Below are positions 31,070 to 41,790 of a DNA stretch of 64,000 nucleotides, piece after piece. Location: contig JAMPIV010005016.1 of assembly GCA_024509875.1 (NCBI GenBank), positions 62,001-126,000 of the forward strand, given 5' to 3'. The notes under the pieces are model-generated. The model saw nothing but the letters and a program-made list of their open reading frames with translations, did not search any database and had not been told where the DNA came from. Origin of the DNA: Oreohelix idahoensis. Lineage: Eukaryota > Mollusca > Gastropoda > Stylommatophora > Oreohelicidae. Position numbers and translations under genes: made by a program. The stretch's first letter is position 1, and each line of letters starts with the position of its first letter.

Positions 31070-32140
31070 GGGCCAGATTAAGCCAAGAAGGACCTCTAGG
31101 CTTTTCGGTGTTTGGGCCCCCTTCATCTAATAGGCAATAATTTGAATATTTTTGTTCAAACCCCTTAGCATGATGATGGTATATACTAGTAATAGATTGG
31201 TGTGTTAGCTTGTTAGCATGATGATTTTATATACTAGTAATAGATTGGTGTGTTAGTTTGTTAGCTTGATGATGGTATATACTAGTAATAGATTGGTGTG
31301 TTAGTTTGTTAGCTTGATGATGGTATATACTAATAATAGATTGGTGTGTTTGTTAGCATGGTGATGGTATATACTAGTAATAGATTGGTGTGTTAGTTTG
31401 TTAGCATGGTGATGGTATATACTAGTAATAGATTGGTGTGTTAGTTTGTTAGCATGATGATGGTATATACTAGTAATAGATTGGTGTGTTAGTTTGTTAG
31501 CATGGTGATGGTATATACTAGTAATAGATTGGTGTGTTAATTTGTTAGCATGGTGATGGTATATACTAGTAATAGATTGGTGTGTTAGTTTGTTAGCATG
31601 GTGATGGTATTTACTAGTAATAGATTGGTGTGTTAGTTTGTTAGCATGATGATGGTATATACTAGTAATAGATTGGTGTGTTAGTTTGTTAGCATGGTGA
31701 TGGTATATACTAGTAATAGATTGGTGTGTTAGTTTGTTAGCATGATGATGGTATATACTAGTAATAGATTGGTGTGTTAGTTTGTTAGCATGATGATGGT
31801 ATATACTAGTAATAGATTGGTGTGTTAGTTTGTTAGCATGATGATGGTATATACTAGTAATAGATTGGTGTGTTAGTTTGTTAGCATGATGATGGTATAT
31901 ACTAGTAATAGATTGGTGTGTTAGTTTGTTAGCAGTACTTACCTCTTTTATTAGTAATTACTTTTTATTAATGTTTAATAGTGTTATTTTTATTATTATT
32001 AAGGTAAACACAAGAGATACGTTTAACTGAAAAATCTGTGCACTTAAAATTTTTTTTTAAAACTTATACACGGGCCTCTAAAAGATCCCTGCCCCTAGGC
32101 TTCAGCCTACTTAACCTAATGGATAATCCGGCGCTGCAGT
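31070..32140. mobile_element. Possible hAT-like MITE expanded by an internal minisatellite
   Basis: The left end cagggccagattaagcc and the reverse complement of the right end, cagcgccggattatcc, are similar. Both look like CAGnGCCnGATTA termini of hAT-type elements. Next to them, cagggatt (left) and cagtgatg (right) could be an imperfect 8-bp target duplication. Inner flanks share ctaggcttnngg-type words. No transposase. The middle is the 48-bp array. Confidence 0.35.
31165..31934. repeat. 48-bp minisatellite (about 16 copies)
   Basis: The unit ttagcatgatgatggtatat + actagtaatagattggtgtg + ttagtttg is 48 bp and very regular. Copies vary at atgatgatgg/atggtgatgg, and one has a short deletion near 31340. 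Confidence 0.95.
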
Positions 32141-32145
32141 GATGT

Positions 32146-32400
32146 GTGCTGTCACTTGATCTGTTCTCCCCGCACAGTGAAAATATAATGAGATCCACAG
32201 AGGTAACGTCAGGAATATCAGGTGATGGGCCTAAAATGAACAACTTAAGATACCCCGATGACACAGTTTTAACAGCAACAAGTAAAAGAATGCTAGAGGG
32301 TATGATATATGCAATAGTGAAAAAATAAAAATCGTAGCCTAAATAGCGAACAGGCAGAAGTAATGGCCATCTTTAAGCACACGACTTCTCTCAGGAGATC
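32146..32400 (+). pseudogene. Small LINE RT fragment around the active site
   Basis: The translation IMRSTEVTSGISGDGPKMNN followed by LRYPDDTVLTATSKRMLEGM matches the usual LINE context INNLRYADDTVL, with Pro replacing Ala at the catalytic YADD. Stops follow at 32327 and beyond, then a continuation in another frame (NSEQAEVMAIF). It is a different LINE family from the others here. Confidence 0.6.
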
Positions 32401-33584
32401 ACCATGAAAAGAAACTTGATAGTTTTGAAACACGACAATAGATTTAAACGCCAGGTCACGTAAATAACCCCCGCCAGATGGAAGATAAATCTCAGAGGTG
32501 AAGAGTAGAATAACGCGATAGAAACAGAGTTCTATAAAATATAATTTATAGAACAAATATCTGTCAATAGAAGTAAGAAAGCATTGCATAAAGACCAAAC
32601 CTGTGGTATGGAAATGTCGCATGGAATTGTCACGTGGAAGTGTGCCCGTGTCAGTTATCTGGCCAGTAGTTATCTTGGTTGGTTCTATTACAAAAATAAT
32701 TTAATCTTTTTGTTTGTGTTTTTCTTGTTTGGTAATATGTCATTCAAGTGGCTACAGGCCTTCCGCCTGAGATAGAGATTCTTGATCGTACCAAATTTTC
32801 TTCCCAGGTTCGTTCTTCCCTTTTCAGATGTTGTTCTATTAGTGTGGCAAAACAGTCATATAGGCCTAGTGGTTTTTCAATCATCCAGTTGTAACATTTC
32901 AAACAGCAACCCATATAGTTGAGTGAATGCAGTGATTTTCAATCGGAAGTTTATTGAAAATAAATTTACAAAAAAAAAAAAAAAAATTAAAGAACTGGTA
33001 TTTTCACGCCTCTACACTTCAACAAAATCTTTCCAGCTTCTAACGAGGCTTACGATAAGCATGTGCGTGTACTTACGCTTAATTAAATCCTCAGGAAAAT
33101 ATATCCAACAGAAGAAAAAAAAAACACTGGTCTTGATAATCTCAAAGACGAAGTTCACCTAAACACTTTGAACTGCCTAGCAAACATTTTTATCTATCTA
33201 ATCTGTCTTTCACGCACATCTCTCCTTTTTATACAGCTTCTTCTTTTTCCCACCATTTATTCACACGATTCCTCTATTTCCACACCTTACATTTTATCTA
33301 CATTTGCACACGTTTCGCTGTTTTTCGATTTTTTTTCACACGCCTCTCTTTTCCAACTAAACAGTGGAAAAAACCCATTCACTTCACACTTCCCACGCAT
33401 AACACCCATTCATTATTATTTTCTGAGACTGCTCTACAATGCCTCTCACAGCCGTGACTGCTAACTTAACCTTTAATTATACTGCATTTTGTGCAAAAAC
33501 GCCGTATCTGCTTTTAATGTCTGTCATTCTTATATGTAGCATTATAGCACGTATAAATGCTAGTGTAGGCCAGCCGGTCACAGA
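32401..33584. other. No gene recognised
   Basis: AT-rich sequence with an A15-type run at 32969-32985 and pyrimidine-rich tracts. The open frames (32584, 32923, 33168) have no recognisable features. The words gtcacgtggaagtgt and gtcgcatggaattg at 32610-32645 foreshadow the 13-bp repeat at 33585. Confidence 0.4.
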
Positions 33585-33705
33585 AGTGTCACATGTTAAT
33601 GTCGCGTGGAAGTGTCAGGTTGAAGCGTCACATGGGAGTGTCGCGTGGAAGTGTCGCATCGAAGTGTCACGTGGAAGTGTCACATGGAAGTGTCGCATGG
33701 ATAAT
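33585..33705. repeat. 13-bp minisatellite (about 9 copies)
   Basis: The unit is gtcacgtggaagt with variants gtcgcgtggaagt, gtcgcatcgaagt and gtcacatgggagt. The ORFs spanning it read VSHGSVAWKC-like repeats and are artefacts of the array. Confidence 0.85.
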
Positions 33706-33819
33706 TTACAGACAAGTAAGAACATCCCTGGCGTTCGCAGAGATAAAGCTTTACTACCACGGACAGTTTAAAAACAAAGTTATGAGGATGTGCTGAAAAA
33801 GGCGATGAGCAATGTATTG

Positions 33820-34553
33820 CTGACATTCTTCTTCTTTGATCCTTAGCCGCCGACAGTCAGTGGCCATAACGCCTGGTGGCGTCTTGTAGGGCAACCACAA
33901 ATTGATTCCACTTTGCTCAGTCGGTGTCCATCCTTCTTACAGTGCCCCAACTCTGGTTTATTCTTTGCATCTCAGCCTCCACAGTCTTCCGCCAAGTTTT
34001 TGGTCGGCCTCTCTTTAGTTTTCCTTCAGGGGTCCATAGCATAGCTGTTCTTGTGATGGCATCGGGGTCTCTTCTGAGGACATGGTCAACCTAGCTCCAG
34101 CGTCTGCCAACTATGATGGTGTGCATGTCCTCTTGCTTGCTCCGAGTAAGCAGATCTTGGTTGGTGATGGTATTCGGCCAAAAGATTCGGAGAATTTTTC
34201 TTAGGCATGTTGTGTGAAAAGAGGACAATTTCGACATTTCCTTCTCTGTAACTCTCCAGCATTCCGCACCATAGAGAAGCACACAGCTCTGATATGATCT
34301 TAATGTTGTGCTTGTGCTGTACTGAGAGGACTTCCAGATGTTGTTTAGACTAAAAAAGGCTGTTCTTGCTATGTTCATTCTGTTGTTGATGTCTTTGCTT
34401 GCTCCGCCGTCTGGTGTTACTATGCATCCTAGGTATGTGAAGGTGTCTGTCTGTTCCAGTTGCTGATTCCTTACTGATATGGGCTCAGGGTTGCTCACAT
34501 TGAGCGTCATGACCTCTGTCTTCTTTAGATTGATGTTCAAGCTCACCTGCTGA
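33820..34553 (-). pseudogene. LINE RT C-terminal fragment with 3' end
   Basis: The minus-strand translation runs NINLKKTEVMTLNVSNPEPI, TFTYLGCIVTPDGGASKDIN, LLYGAECWRVTEKEMSKLSS, ILRIFWPNTITNQ and GRPKTWRKTVEAEMQRINQSW. It then reads RRMDTDRAKW to a stop, and the 3' end carries a ttcttcttt tail on the plus strand. It is the same family as 19625-20296/24111-24215, without the tandem expansion, and so shows the ancestral single-copy state of the 47-mer unit at 33911-33959. The 5' end is truncated near 34553. Confidence 0.85.
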
Positions 34554-34994
34554 CTATACTGTCACATATGGAAATAGTCGCAGCAGTTACCGTCCACTTC
34601 CCTCCCCCCCCCCCCTTTCTAGGTTTATAATTTTTTGCTACACGAACGCCTGATTCACTTAACACGTGAGCCGTTTGGCAATTAAACATGGTGGAACAGA
34701 GCGTAGTGCGCATATGGTGAAATCGTTCTTTGATCAGGGAAACACGCGGGCCAGGCCAGGCGTTAACAAGAGGCCAGGCGCTAACAGTTTCTTTGAATAA
34801 TCAGGGGCGATCAGTCTGAGACGTACCTGGAATTGTTACATGTTCAGAGGGAATTAACTTACGTAGCTGATATTCAGCAAGGCGGAGAATCAAAGACAAG
34901 CTAGAGATCGTCGGTTGGCAGAGGTGGCAGAATGTCCTTTCATTCAGGAATCGAACGGCAAATTCGCCCGGACCTAGACGTAGGTGCGACTTTT
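34554..34994. other. No gene recognised
   Basis: Includes a C-rich run at 34602-34613 and a weak B-box-like word (ccgttcgattcctg on the minus strand near 34955), but no A box in the right place. The direct words gccaggcgttaac / gccaggcgctaac at 34755-34785 are a small duplication. Confidence 0.35.
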
Positions 34995-37080
34995 GCATTA
35001 AGAAGCGAAAAGAACGGCATCTAGGGATATATACCTTGTCTCTCCTATAGTCTTTATCAGTTGCTCAGAGATTTTTCTGAATTCACTAGCTCGTTATGCT
35101 AAGATCTCTCGTACAAGAGTGAATTATTAGATTTCGTGGAGTGTTTCATTTTTCTGTTTGCGGTAATTTATATACTAGCCTTTAAGTGATTTGGTGTGTT
35201 TAAAGTTTTCATTTATATTTCACTGGGATTTTCTGTGTTAAATGAATAGCATAATTAAATAACTTATAGCAAATTTTTCCAGCTGTAAAATAAATTAAAT
35301 TACTCGCTATTTCCCAGTAAGAGATGTTTTAAATTGACTAGTACATACATTAAATAACTGTCTACTGACGGTATATATTATTTACTTCTATCCATTTTTA
35401 TGTAATTTTATAAATGACTAGTGTTCATATCACGCGTTAAAAACGATAGGATAAGCTAGTCACTTGTGTTTTCAATCTAATTTATAACGGAATGGTGAAG
35501 AGGTCTTACCTTAACGCATGTTATATATATGATATCGATATTATGGTTAAATGTTTATATATCTTTCCTAAAATATAGGCTGATCAAAACCTGTGAACCA
35601 GCGGTCTAACGGTCTTATGGCCATATGAACTTACGTTCTTAGAGTCTTATAATCTATAAGCATCCAGGGATATTTAATATTGATGAGCTTCTTGCTGTGA
35701 CCTGTGCGGTCCCTTTTCCTTATTTCATGAGAGAAACCAAAATAGAACCATTAAATTATAATATTAACTGGACCAGAACTATTACCAGATTTCATTTATA
35801 TCAATCTCAGCCAGCTGTGGCAAAATATATTGTCAGCAACATTTGTGTAACTTAACATAGTGTCTCAGCAAACAGAGGCTAGACAACTCAGAATATATAT
35901 GTATTATTCATCTTATGTCGGCGATCACCACGTATGAACCTTACTCCAACCAACTGAAGGCAGAGGTACCGTATTTTATCCAGGAAAAATTAAATCACCA
36001 ACTCCAGCGACTCCCGTGAAATTTGCAGTCCGCAACTACGGCGAGTATGGGCTGGATTTGGCAAAACTTAATATGACACGGAATAGTCTCATTACTTATT
36101 AGTGTTTATTTCCACGGAATGCCTGCGACAACTATTGGGTAAGCGAATATGAATGTGGCCACAAGTATGAAGGATTGAATGAACTGTAAGAGAGTAACAT
36201 AATTTTCTGTTGTTACCACTATCATACAAATCTTTTCTTTTTTGTTCTCATTAACCTGAGTATTTAAATAAAGGTAAAGGTAAAGGAACCCGTTACACGC
36301 CCATTGAGACATATTGGAAATATGGTGTTAGGCCCATATTATCTTGACCATCGGCACACTAGGGGTGATGTGGTCGGCATCACGCCGGCCACCTTAACCT
36401 TCCCAGAGTTGCTCTGGTACCCATTTGGGGCTGGGTCGACCCAGGAGCCGTTTGTGGCCTAAAAAAATGCCCACCTCATCTGGGGATCGAACCATAGACC
36501 ACTGCGCTAGGAAGCCAGTGCACTAACCACTATGCTACCGCGGCTCCCTGAGTAGATTAATTAGGAACTTGTTCTTGTTTTTTTACTGACTATTCCCCTA
36601 CACTTATTGTTAACTTTTGATCTTTTGGGTTAATTAACCTCTGTTGGGATCTTCTTTTCCTTTCCTTTACCAGAGGGGAGAACCTATTTGATTAATTTTC
36701 ATTTTGTCTGTAAACCATGATCTATTGATGTATATGATTTATGTTGTAAAGTTCTAGTGATAAATAAACTTAATAAACCTTTAGTTATTGTGTTGGTCAA
36801 CCCCTGTCCATATGTGTTATCCATAGTTTGTTATCACGTTTGTGCGTATTTGTCACAGAATTGTGTGCATGTGGGTGCAGTGTAACTTGTATTTCGTACA
36901 AGGAGAGAAAGTGCGTCTGATTTAAATTTCGTTGTACAGGTAAGCCGGATTAGAGAAATTACTCAACCCAGAGACTGTTCTTTCTCTTACACGATCACCT
37001 CGTGAGAAAAACTATTTCTTCCAACTTACTCTCACATAGTTATCACTATCACCTCTGCTCAGACAGGACTATAAACATCT
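34995..37080. repeat. Long noncoding repeat family X, copy 1
   Basis: The part near 35170-35500 is similar in order and wording to 50790-51130 (tttcactgggattttctg..., ...cagctgtaaaataaatta...). The part 36550-37050 matches 51990-52450 (ttactgactattc..., tgtgttggtca..., ...ttgtacaggtaagccgg..., ...tctcac). No protein domain is visible. A SINE interrupts it at 36263-36546 and the Tc1-like element starts just to its right. The class is unknown. Confidence 0.65.
36263..36546 (-). mobile_element. tRNA-derived SINE with target duplication
   Basis: The 8-bp duplication cctgagta lies at 36255-36262 and 36547-36554. On the minus strand the head has ggtagcatagtggttagtgc (A-box region) and tggttcgatcccc (B box). 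The core words ggctcctgggtcgacccag and aaatgggtacc follow, and the 3' tail is (cctttac)n. Length 284 bp. It sits inside repeat family X. Confidence 0.8.
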
Positions 37081-37085
37081 ATATC

Positions 37086-38608
37086 CTGTTCAAAAAAAGA
37101 AACGCAACATTATTGCAGTGGTAATGGACACCAAATTTCAAACGTTTACCAAAATTTTATTTTGCGGAATTAATGTTTCAATCTTGGCATGAAGAATCTT
37201 TCAGACTTTAACAATGAAATGATGTTCATTAAATTTGATTTGGACTTTTATTCTTTGCGACTGAGGCCTCCGTTTCAGTAAGGTGTATGGCCTCCTCTGG
37301 CCTCTATCAGAGAACGACATCTCCTTGACATGGATCCGATTAGCCGTTGGATCTGTTGTTGTAGGATGACTGCCCACTCTTCCAGCAGTGCAAGAGACAA
37401 CTGTCGGAGATTGGCTGGAGCCACGTCTCGCTGGCGGAGTCGTCTGTCGAGTTCATCCAATAAGTGTTCTATGGGGTTCATGTCTGATGACATGGCTGGC
37501 CACGGAATGGTCTGGACGTTGTTGTCAGCGAGGAACTGGGTGTTGAGTTGTGCCACATGAGGTCGAGCGTTATCCTGCTGAAAAATCGACCCTCGTGCAG
37601 CCAGAAGTGGAAGGACGTGAGGACGAAGAATTTCAGCGACGTATCGTTGGGCATTCAAGCGTCCTTCAATTTGCACCAGGTCACTTCTTCCCATGAAGTT
37701 GATCGCCTCCCCCCCCCCACTTCAGTACACCTCCACCACCATGTAGAGGAGCCTCATCAACGCTGTTCTGGGCGTAGCGCTCATGGACTCTCTGGTAAAA
37801 TCTTCTCCGTCTATCGTGTCGCTGGAGCACACAAAATGATTCATCACTAAACCAAACCCGTCTCCAGTCATTCCCAACGGTCCATTGACGATGCTGGTTC
37901 GCCCACTGCAGTCGGTTCTGGCGATGCCGGTCCGTAAGAACAGGACCTCTGTAGGGTCTTCTAGCCCAAATATCAGAGTCATGCAGCCTGTTCCTGATCA
38001 TTTGATCTGAAATTAGACGAGCTACTGACATTGACTGAACTGTGGAGGACGCAGATGCAAGTCGATTCCTGAGGTGACGCAGCCGTATGAAGCGGTCTTC
38101 GGCAGGAGTTGTGACTCTGGGTCTTTCACTGCGCGGCCGGTCTGCCATTGAGCCAATTTCTTGAAATCGCCTCCAAAGGCGACTAATGGTGCTTCTAACC
38201 ACATTAAATTGTCTGGCCACTACACTTTGTGACTGTCCAGTCTGTAAACGTCCAATGATGATGAGTCATTGTTCTGTAGTGAGATGAGCCATAATTGCGC
38301 ATTGAATTTTCAACTGAATTTATTCGAGGAGCGTCAATCTTTTATAGGCATTCAATAATATGGTCAGAGAGTTTTGTGTTCAGTAAGTTTCACGGGATTC
38401 TCATGAACCTGTCACGAGTTATTGTCAAAAAAGTTGTTTTGACCTTGACCTCTTTCATGACCTCACGAATCATGAGGTGAGCACAATTCAGGTAACCACG
38501 AGAAGTTAATGACCAGGTGGACACAGTCGATAGGTTGACTGATGTCCAATCAGCGAATATCTTTTATAAAAGTAACACAAACACAGTTGCGTTTCTTTTT
38601 TTGAACAG
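37086..38608 (-). mobile_element. Tc1-like DNA transposon with 23-bp terminal inverted repeats
   Basis: The left terminus ctgttcaaaaaaagaaacgc is the inverse of the right terminus ending gaacag at 38608; 23 bp pair exactly. TA-rich bases border both ends, as expected for TA target choice. Size is about 1.5 kb with one transposase on the minus strand. Confidence 0.9.
37275..38220 (-). pseudogene. Tc1-like transposase (DD34E), frameshifted
   Basis: The N-terminal part 38220-37681 has a helix-turn-helix region (RQFNVVRSTISRLWRRFQEI), a second one (ARLISDQMIRNRLHD), and the first catalytic aspartate in WFSDESF. The C-terminal part 37694-37275 has the second aspartate in FQQDNARPHV and the glutamate in MNPIEHLLDELDRR, 34 residues apart. 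The two parts are in different frames, and the break coincides with a C run at 37709-37719 (Gly codons on the coding strand). All three catalytic residues are present, so the only visible defect is that homopolymer. True start may lie slightly upstream of 38220 (MAHLTTEQ-type start near 38290). Confidence 0.85.
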
Positions 38609-38626
38609 TATATTACCCATCTGATA

Positions 38627-38940
38627 AAACCTACGACATATACTTATTAAGTCTATCCGTTTTTTCCTGGATGTGTTGGTGTGAATGTGCTAGTAGTGCA
38701 ATGTCATCTGCATATTCCAGATCTTCCAATGTAGAAAATGTAGTCCATCTTATTCCTCTTAGACTGCCCTCTGTTGCCTGGCGCATCACCCAGTCTATGA
38801 CTGTTAAAAATAGAGTGGTTGATAAGGGGCATCCCTGTCGTACTCCTGTCTTCACCTCAAAGGTTAGGTTGCTCTGCCCAACGCTACACGTAAAATTGGC
38901 ATTGCTGACATTAGGAGGAAACAAGTGACTTTTCTGGGCC
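38627..38940 (-). pseudogene. LINE RT internal fragment
   Basis: Minus-strand translation: LTFEVKTGVRQGCPLSTTLF, VIDWVMRQATEG, LEDLEYADDIALLAHSHQHI, EKTDRLNKYMS. It has the GVRQGCPLS and YADD blocks of RT and belongs to the same family as 19625-20296. It is cut at both ends; the left cut lies about 20 bp from the Tc1-like element. Confidence 0.8.
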
Positions 38941-39555
38941 TGTTAGACGAAGAAGTAAGCTAGAATATATATTGAGAATAGGAAAGATTGAAAGATACTG
39001 GACAGTTTGACATGGCGGTAAGGCAAGACGTCAACAACAGGGTTGACAAACAGCACTGCGATCAGGAAGCTGTGGAGAGACATGATCGTGTACGAAGAAG
39101 ATGATTACATCATTCATTTTTTTTGCCTTAATGAGTTAATATCTTGTGAAGATGGACTGACGTGCTGACTTCTGCTGCGGCAGTAGCCTTGAGTGAACAT
39201 ACAGCAAGCGATCCTTCAGAACGGTCTAACCAGCGCCTCTTGAGCCTCATTTCGGGGTAGCCAGCATGGCAGACGCAAGAAATTAACGTTATAAGCACAC
39301 AGTGCTCATCACCATCATGTGCACACTTAGTACAGTACCTTGTTTCACTTTGAAACACTTCACATTCAAGGCTGTTGTATTAGTCAACATATCTGCACAT
39401 TTGTTGTTGGAAAAATGTGCTTTGATTCAGACTTTTCCTCTCCTAGAATATGTGCCGCGACCGGTCATTGCACCATACTAGTCATTAGTAGAATCTAGAA
39501 GTAAGATTTATTCTCATCCATCAATTTATTTTAAAAGATTAGTCACGTGTTACAG
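38941..39555. other. No gene recognised (intron-like)
   Basis: A 76-codon minus frame at 39128-39358 contains CTKCAHDGDEHC but no wider resemblance I can name. The rest is AT-rich and leads into the splice acceptor at 39555. Confidence 0.35.
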
Positions 39556-39691
39556 GCAGCCATCAAGGAAACTTTAATTGAAAAAGTGGTAGAGGAAAAA
39601 ACTCATCAGGCAGACATTCACACCCTGACTGACCTGTTGCTGGAGCAGGATATTCGGACAAAGTTAGAGGACAAATATGTCCGGAAACTTG
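39556..39691 (+). CDS. Candidate second exon of the unidentified host gene
   Basis: The acceptor is cacgtgttacag (ending 39555) and the donor a strong cttg|gtaagtg. The 136-bp segment is open in phase 0 (AAIKETLIEKVVEEKTHQAD..., then DIRTKLEDKYVRKL) and leaves phase 1. Its Glu/Lys-rich helical character matches the exon at 24492-24608, whose exit phase is 0. Joined conceptually they give a continuous helical segment of about 84 residues; I do not recognise the family. It is not similar to any transposon protein in the window. Confidence 0.55.
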
Positions 39692-39829
39692 GTAAGTGTC
39701 GGATAGAAATATAACTGTAGTAGGGTATCTTGACAGAGACAGTGAGTGAACAGGCATATATTTGTATTGATGGATGAATGAGTCAATGGATCAACAGATG
39801 GACATGCAGGTAAACAGACAAACAGGCAG

Positions 39830-40115
<286 letters not shown>

Positions 40116-41790
40116 ATCCCCTTTTCAAACCTGGTTCATCAGATAACAGTTACCTCGGCAGCTATAGACCAATTTCTCTGATATAGTCGCTTTCTAAACC
40201 ACTGGAAAAGCATGCATAATACAATACTACAGTACCTAGTTAGCAACGACTTGCTAACTGACAGTCAGTCAGGGTTTAGACTAAAGCATTCATGCCACAC
40301 AGCTCTAACTAAGATGATAGACAACTTGCACCTAAACATCAATAACGATAACATATGTGGAGCAATCTTTGTAGACTTTAGGAAAGCATTTGATATGTTA
40401 GATCACGTGGTTTTAATAAGAAAATTAGAAACAATGAAAGTTAACTTTAAACTTGTGTCATTATTTAAATCATTCCTGTCCGACAGACAGCAAGTAGTGC
40501 GTTACAATAATTCCTTGTCAAGCCCAACCATGATCAATACTGGAGTTCCTCTTGGTTCAATTCTAGGTCCCTTACTTTTTGCCGTATACATAAATGACCT
40601 GCCACTACACATCAAGCACTCATCCTGCGACCTATGTGCCAATGACTGTACCATTTACACGAGTGATAAAACTTGCAACACACTAGAAGTATTATTACAA
40701 ACTGATGTAGACAATCTTATCAAATGGAGCAACAAAAATCGTATGCAAATAAATAGCATTAAAACAAAATGTATGATAATATCAACTAGGCAAAAATTAC
40801 AAAACTCACAGAAAACTACACTTCAGTTCTATATTGGCATCTCACTAATTGATAATGTAAATGAACACAAAACAGTAGGACTCATAGTTGACCAACATTT
40901 AAGTTGGAATTCGCATGTACTAGCAATGACCAAACAAACGGCACAGAAAGTTTACCAGTTAGCTAAGATCAAACATTTTCTAGATGAGAAGACAAGGAAG
41001 ATATTCTATATATCCCAAATAAAAACACGCCTAGACTATTGCTGCACAATCTGGGATGGCGGCTCAATGTCCAACACAAGGAGACCCCATTCAATACAAA
41101 AACGTGCAGTGCGCCTAGTTTCCGACAAACACCTAACACACTTAGTAGATCTACATAAACATCTTAGCATATTACCTCTAAGAAAGCGCTTCCTCTTCAA
41201 AAATGCCAAATTCATTCACAACATCCTATCACAGAATGCTCCAACGTACCTGTGGCCTATTTTCAAATACAACGGAAGACACAGCCAACGCTTAAACATA
41301 TTACACGTGCCCAAGCCAAGGCTTGACTTATTCAAGAAAAGTTTAGCATTTTCTGCTGCTCATCTGTGAAACAATCTCCCACACGACCTAAAAAGCAAGC
41401 TTAGTCCATATTTATACAATCGCAGACTTTTCAAGTGCATCATGTGTGCAGATTATATGCCACCCTAATTTAGTTGTTCCCAAATCATTTTCTAATGTCA
41501 TGTGTATTTTTTAGGGATTATTCTGCCCTGTTCATTATTTATTATGATAAAGTCCTGTAAATGTGTGTAACTGTTATACTTTTACAATGTTGGATTTTAC
41601 TTTGTTTTATTGCATTGATTTTGTTAATTTTTATTTTTAAATAATATTGAAAATGCATGTGTAGGATAAATGAATTCAGTATGGGAGACGAGAGAAAAGA
41701 TGGGCAAAATGTAAGACAGGCCTGCGTGCCCAATTCTAAACCATTTGAAGATAAAGTTCGTACGTTCATTCGTTCTATCTGATTCTGCTC
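40116..41790 (+). mobile_element. LINE copy A, 5' truncated at the microsatellite
   Basis: It aligns with copy B (61507-63590) starting at ccttttcaaacctggttc immediately after the microsatellite. It ends with the same 3' end (gaattcagtatg..., gcccaattctaaacc, ...gttcgtacgttcattcg). The 3' terminus is a short ttcg/ttcattcg tract in both copies. No target duplication was found. Confidence 0.85.
40212..41369 (+). pseudogene. LINE A reverse transcriptase fragment
   Basis: A 385-residue frame: DSQSGFRLKHSCHTALTKMI, then FVDFRKAFDMLDHVVLIRKL, INTGVPLGSILGPLLFAVYI, and DLCANDCTIYTSD in place of the usual FADDxT catalytic block. Next come EHKTVGLIVDQHLSWNSHV and a C-terminal LDYCCTIWDGG...LQ/IQKRAVRLV...HLSILPLRKRFLFKNA tail typical of CR1/L2-like LINEs. 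The catalytic aspartate pair is altered (CAND), Gln is replaced by Leu in GVPQGS, and a TGA at 41367 cuts the last block (which continues NNLPHDLKSKLSPYLYNRRL). It is dead. Confidence 0.85.

Noticed and set aside
34930..34995. SINE head on the minus strand (B-box-like ccgttcgattcctg)
   Set aside because: No A box at the right distance and no core or tail recognisable.
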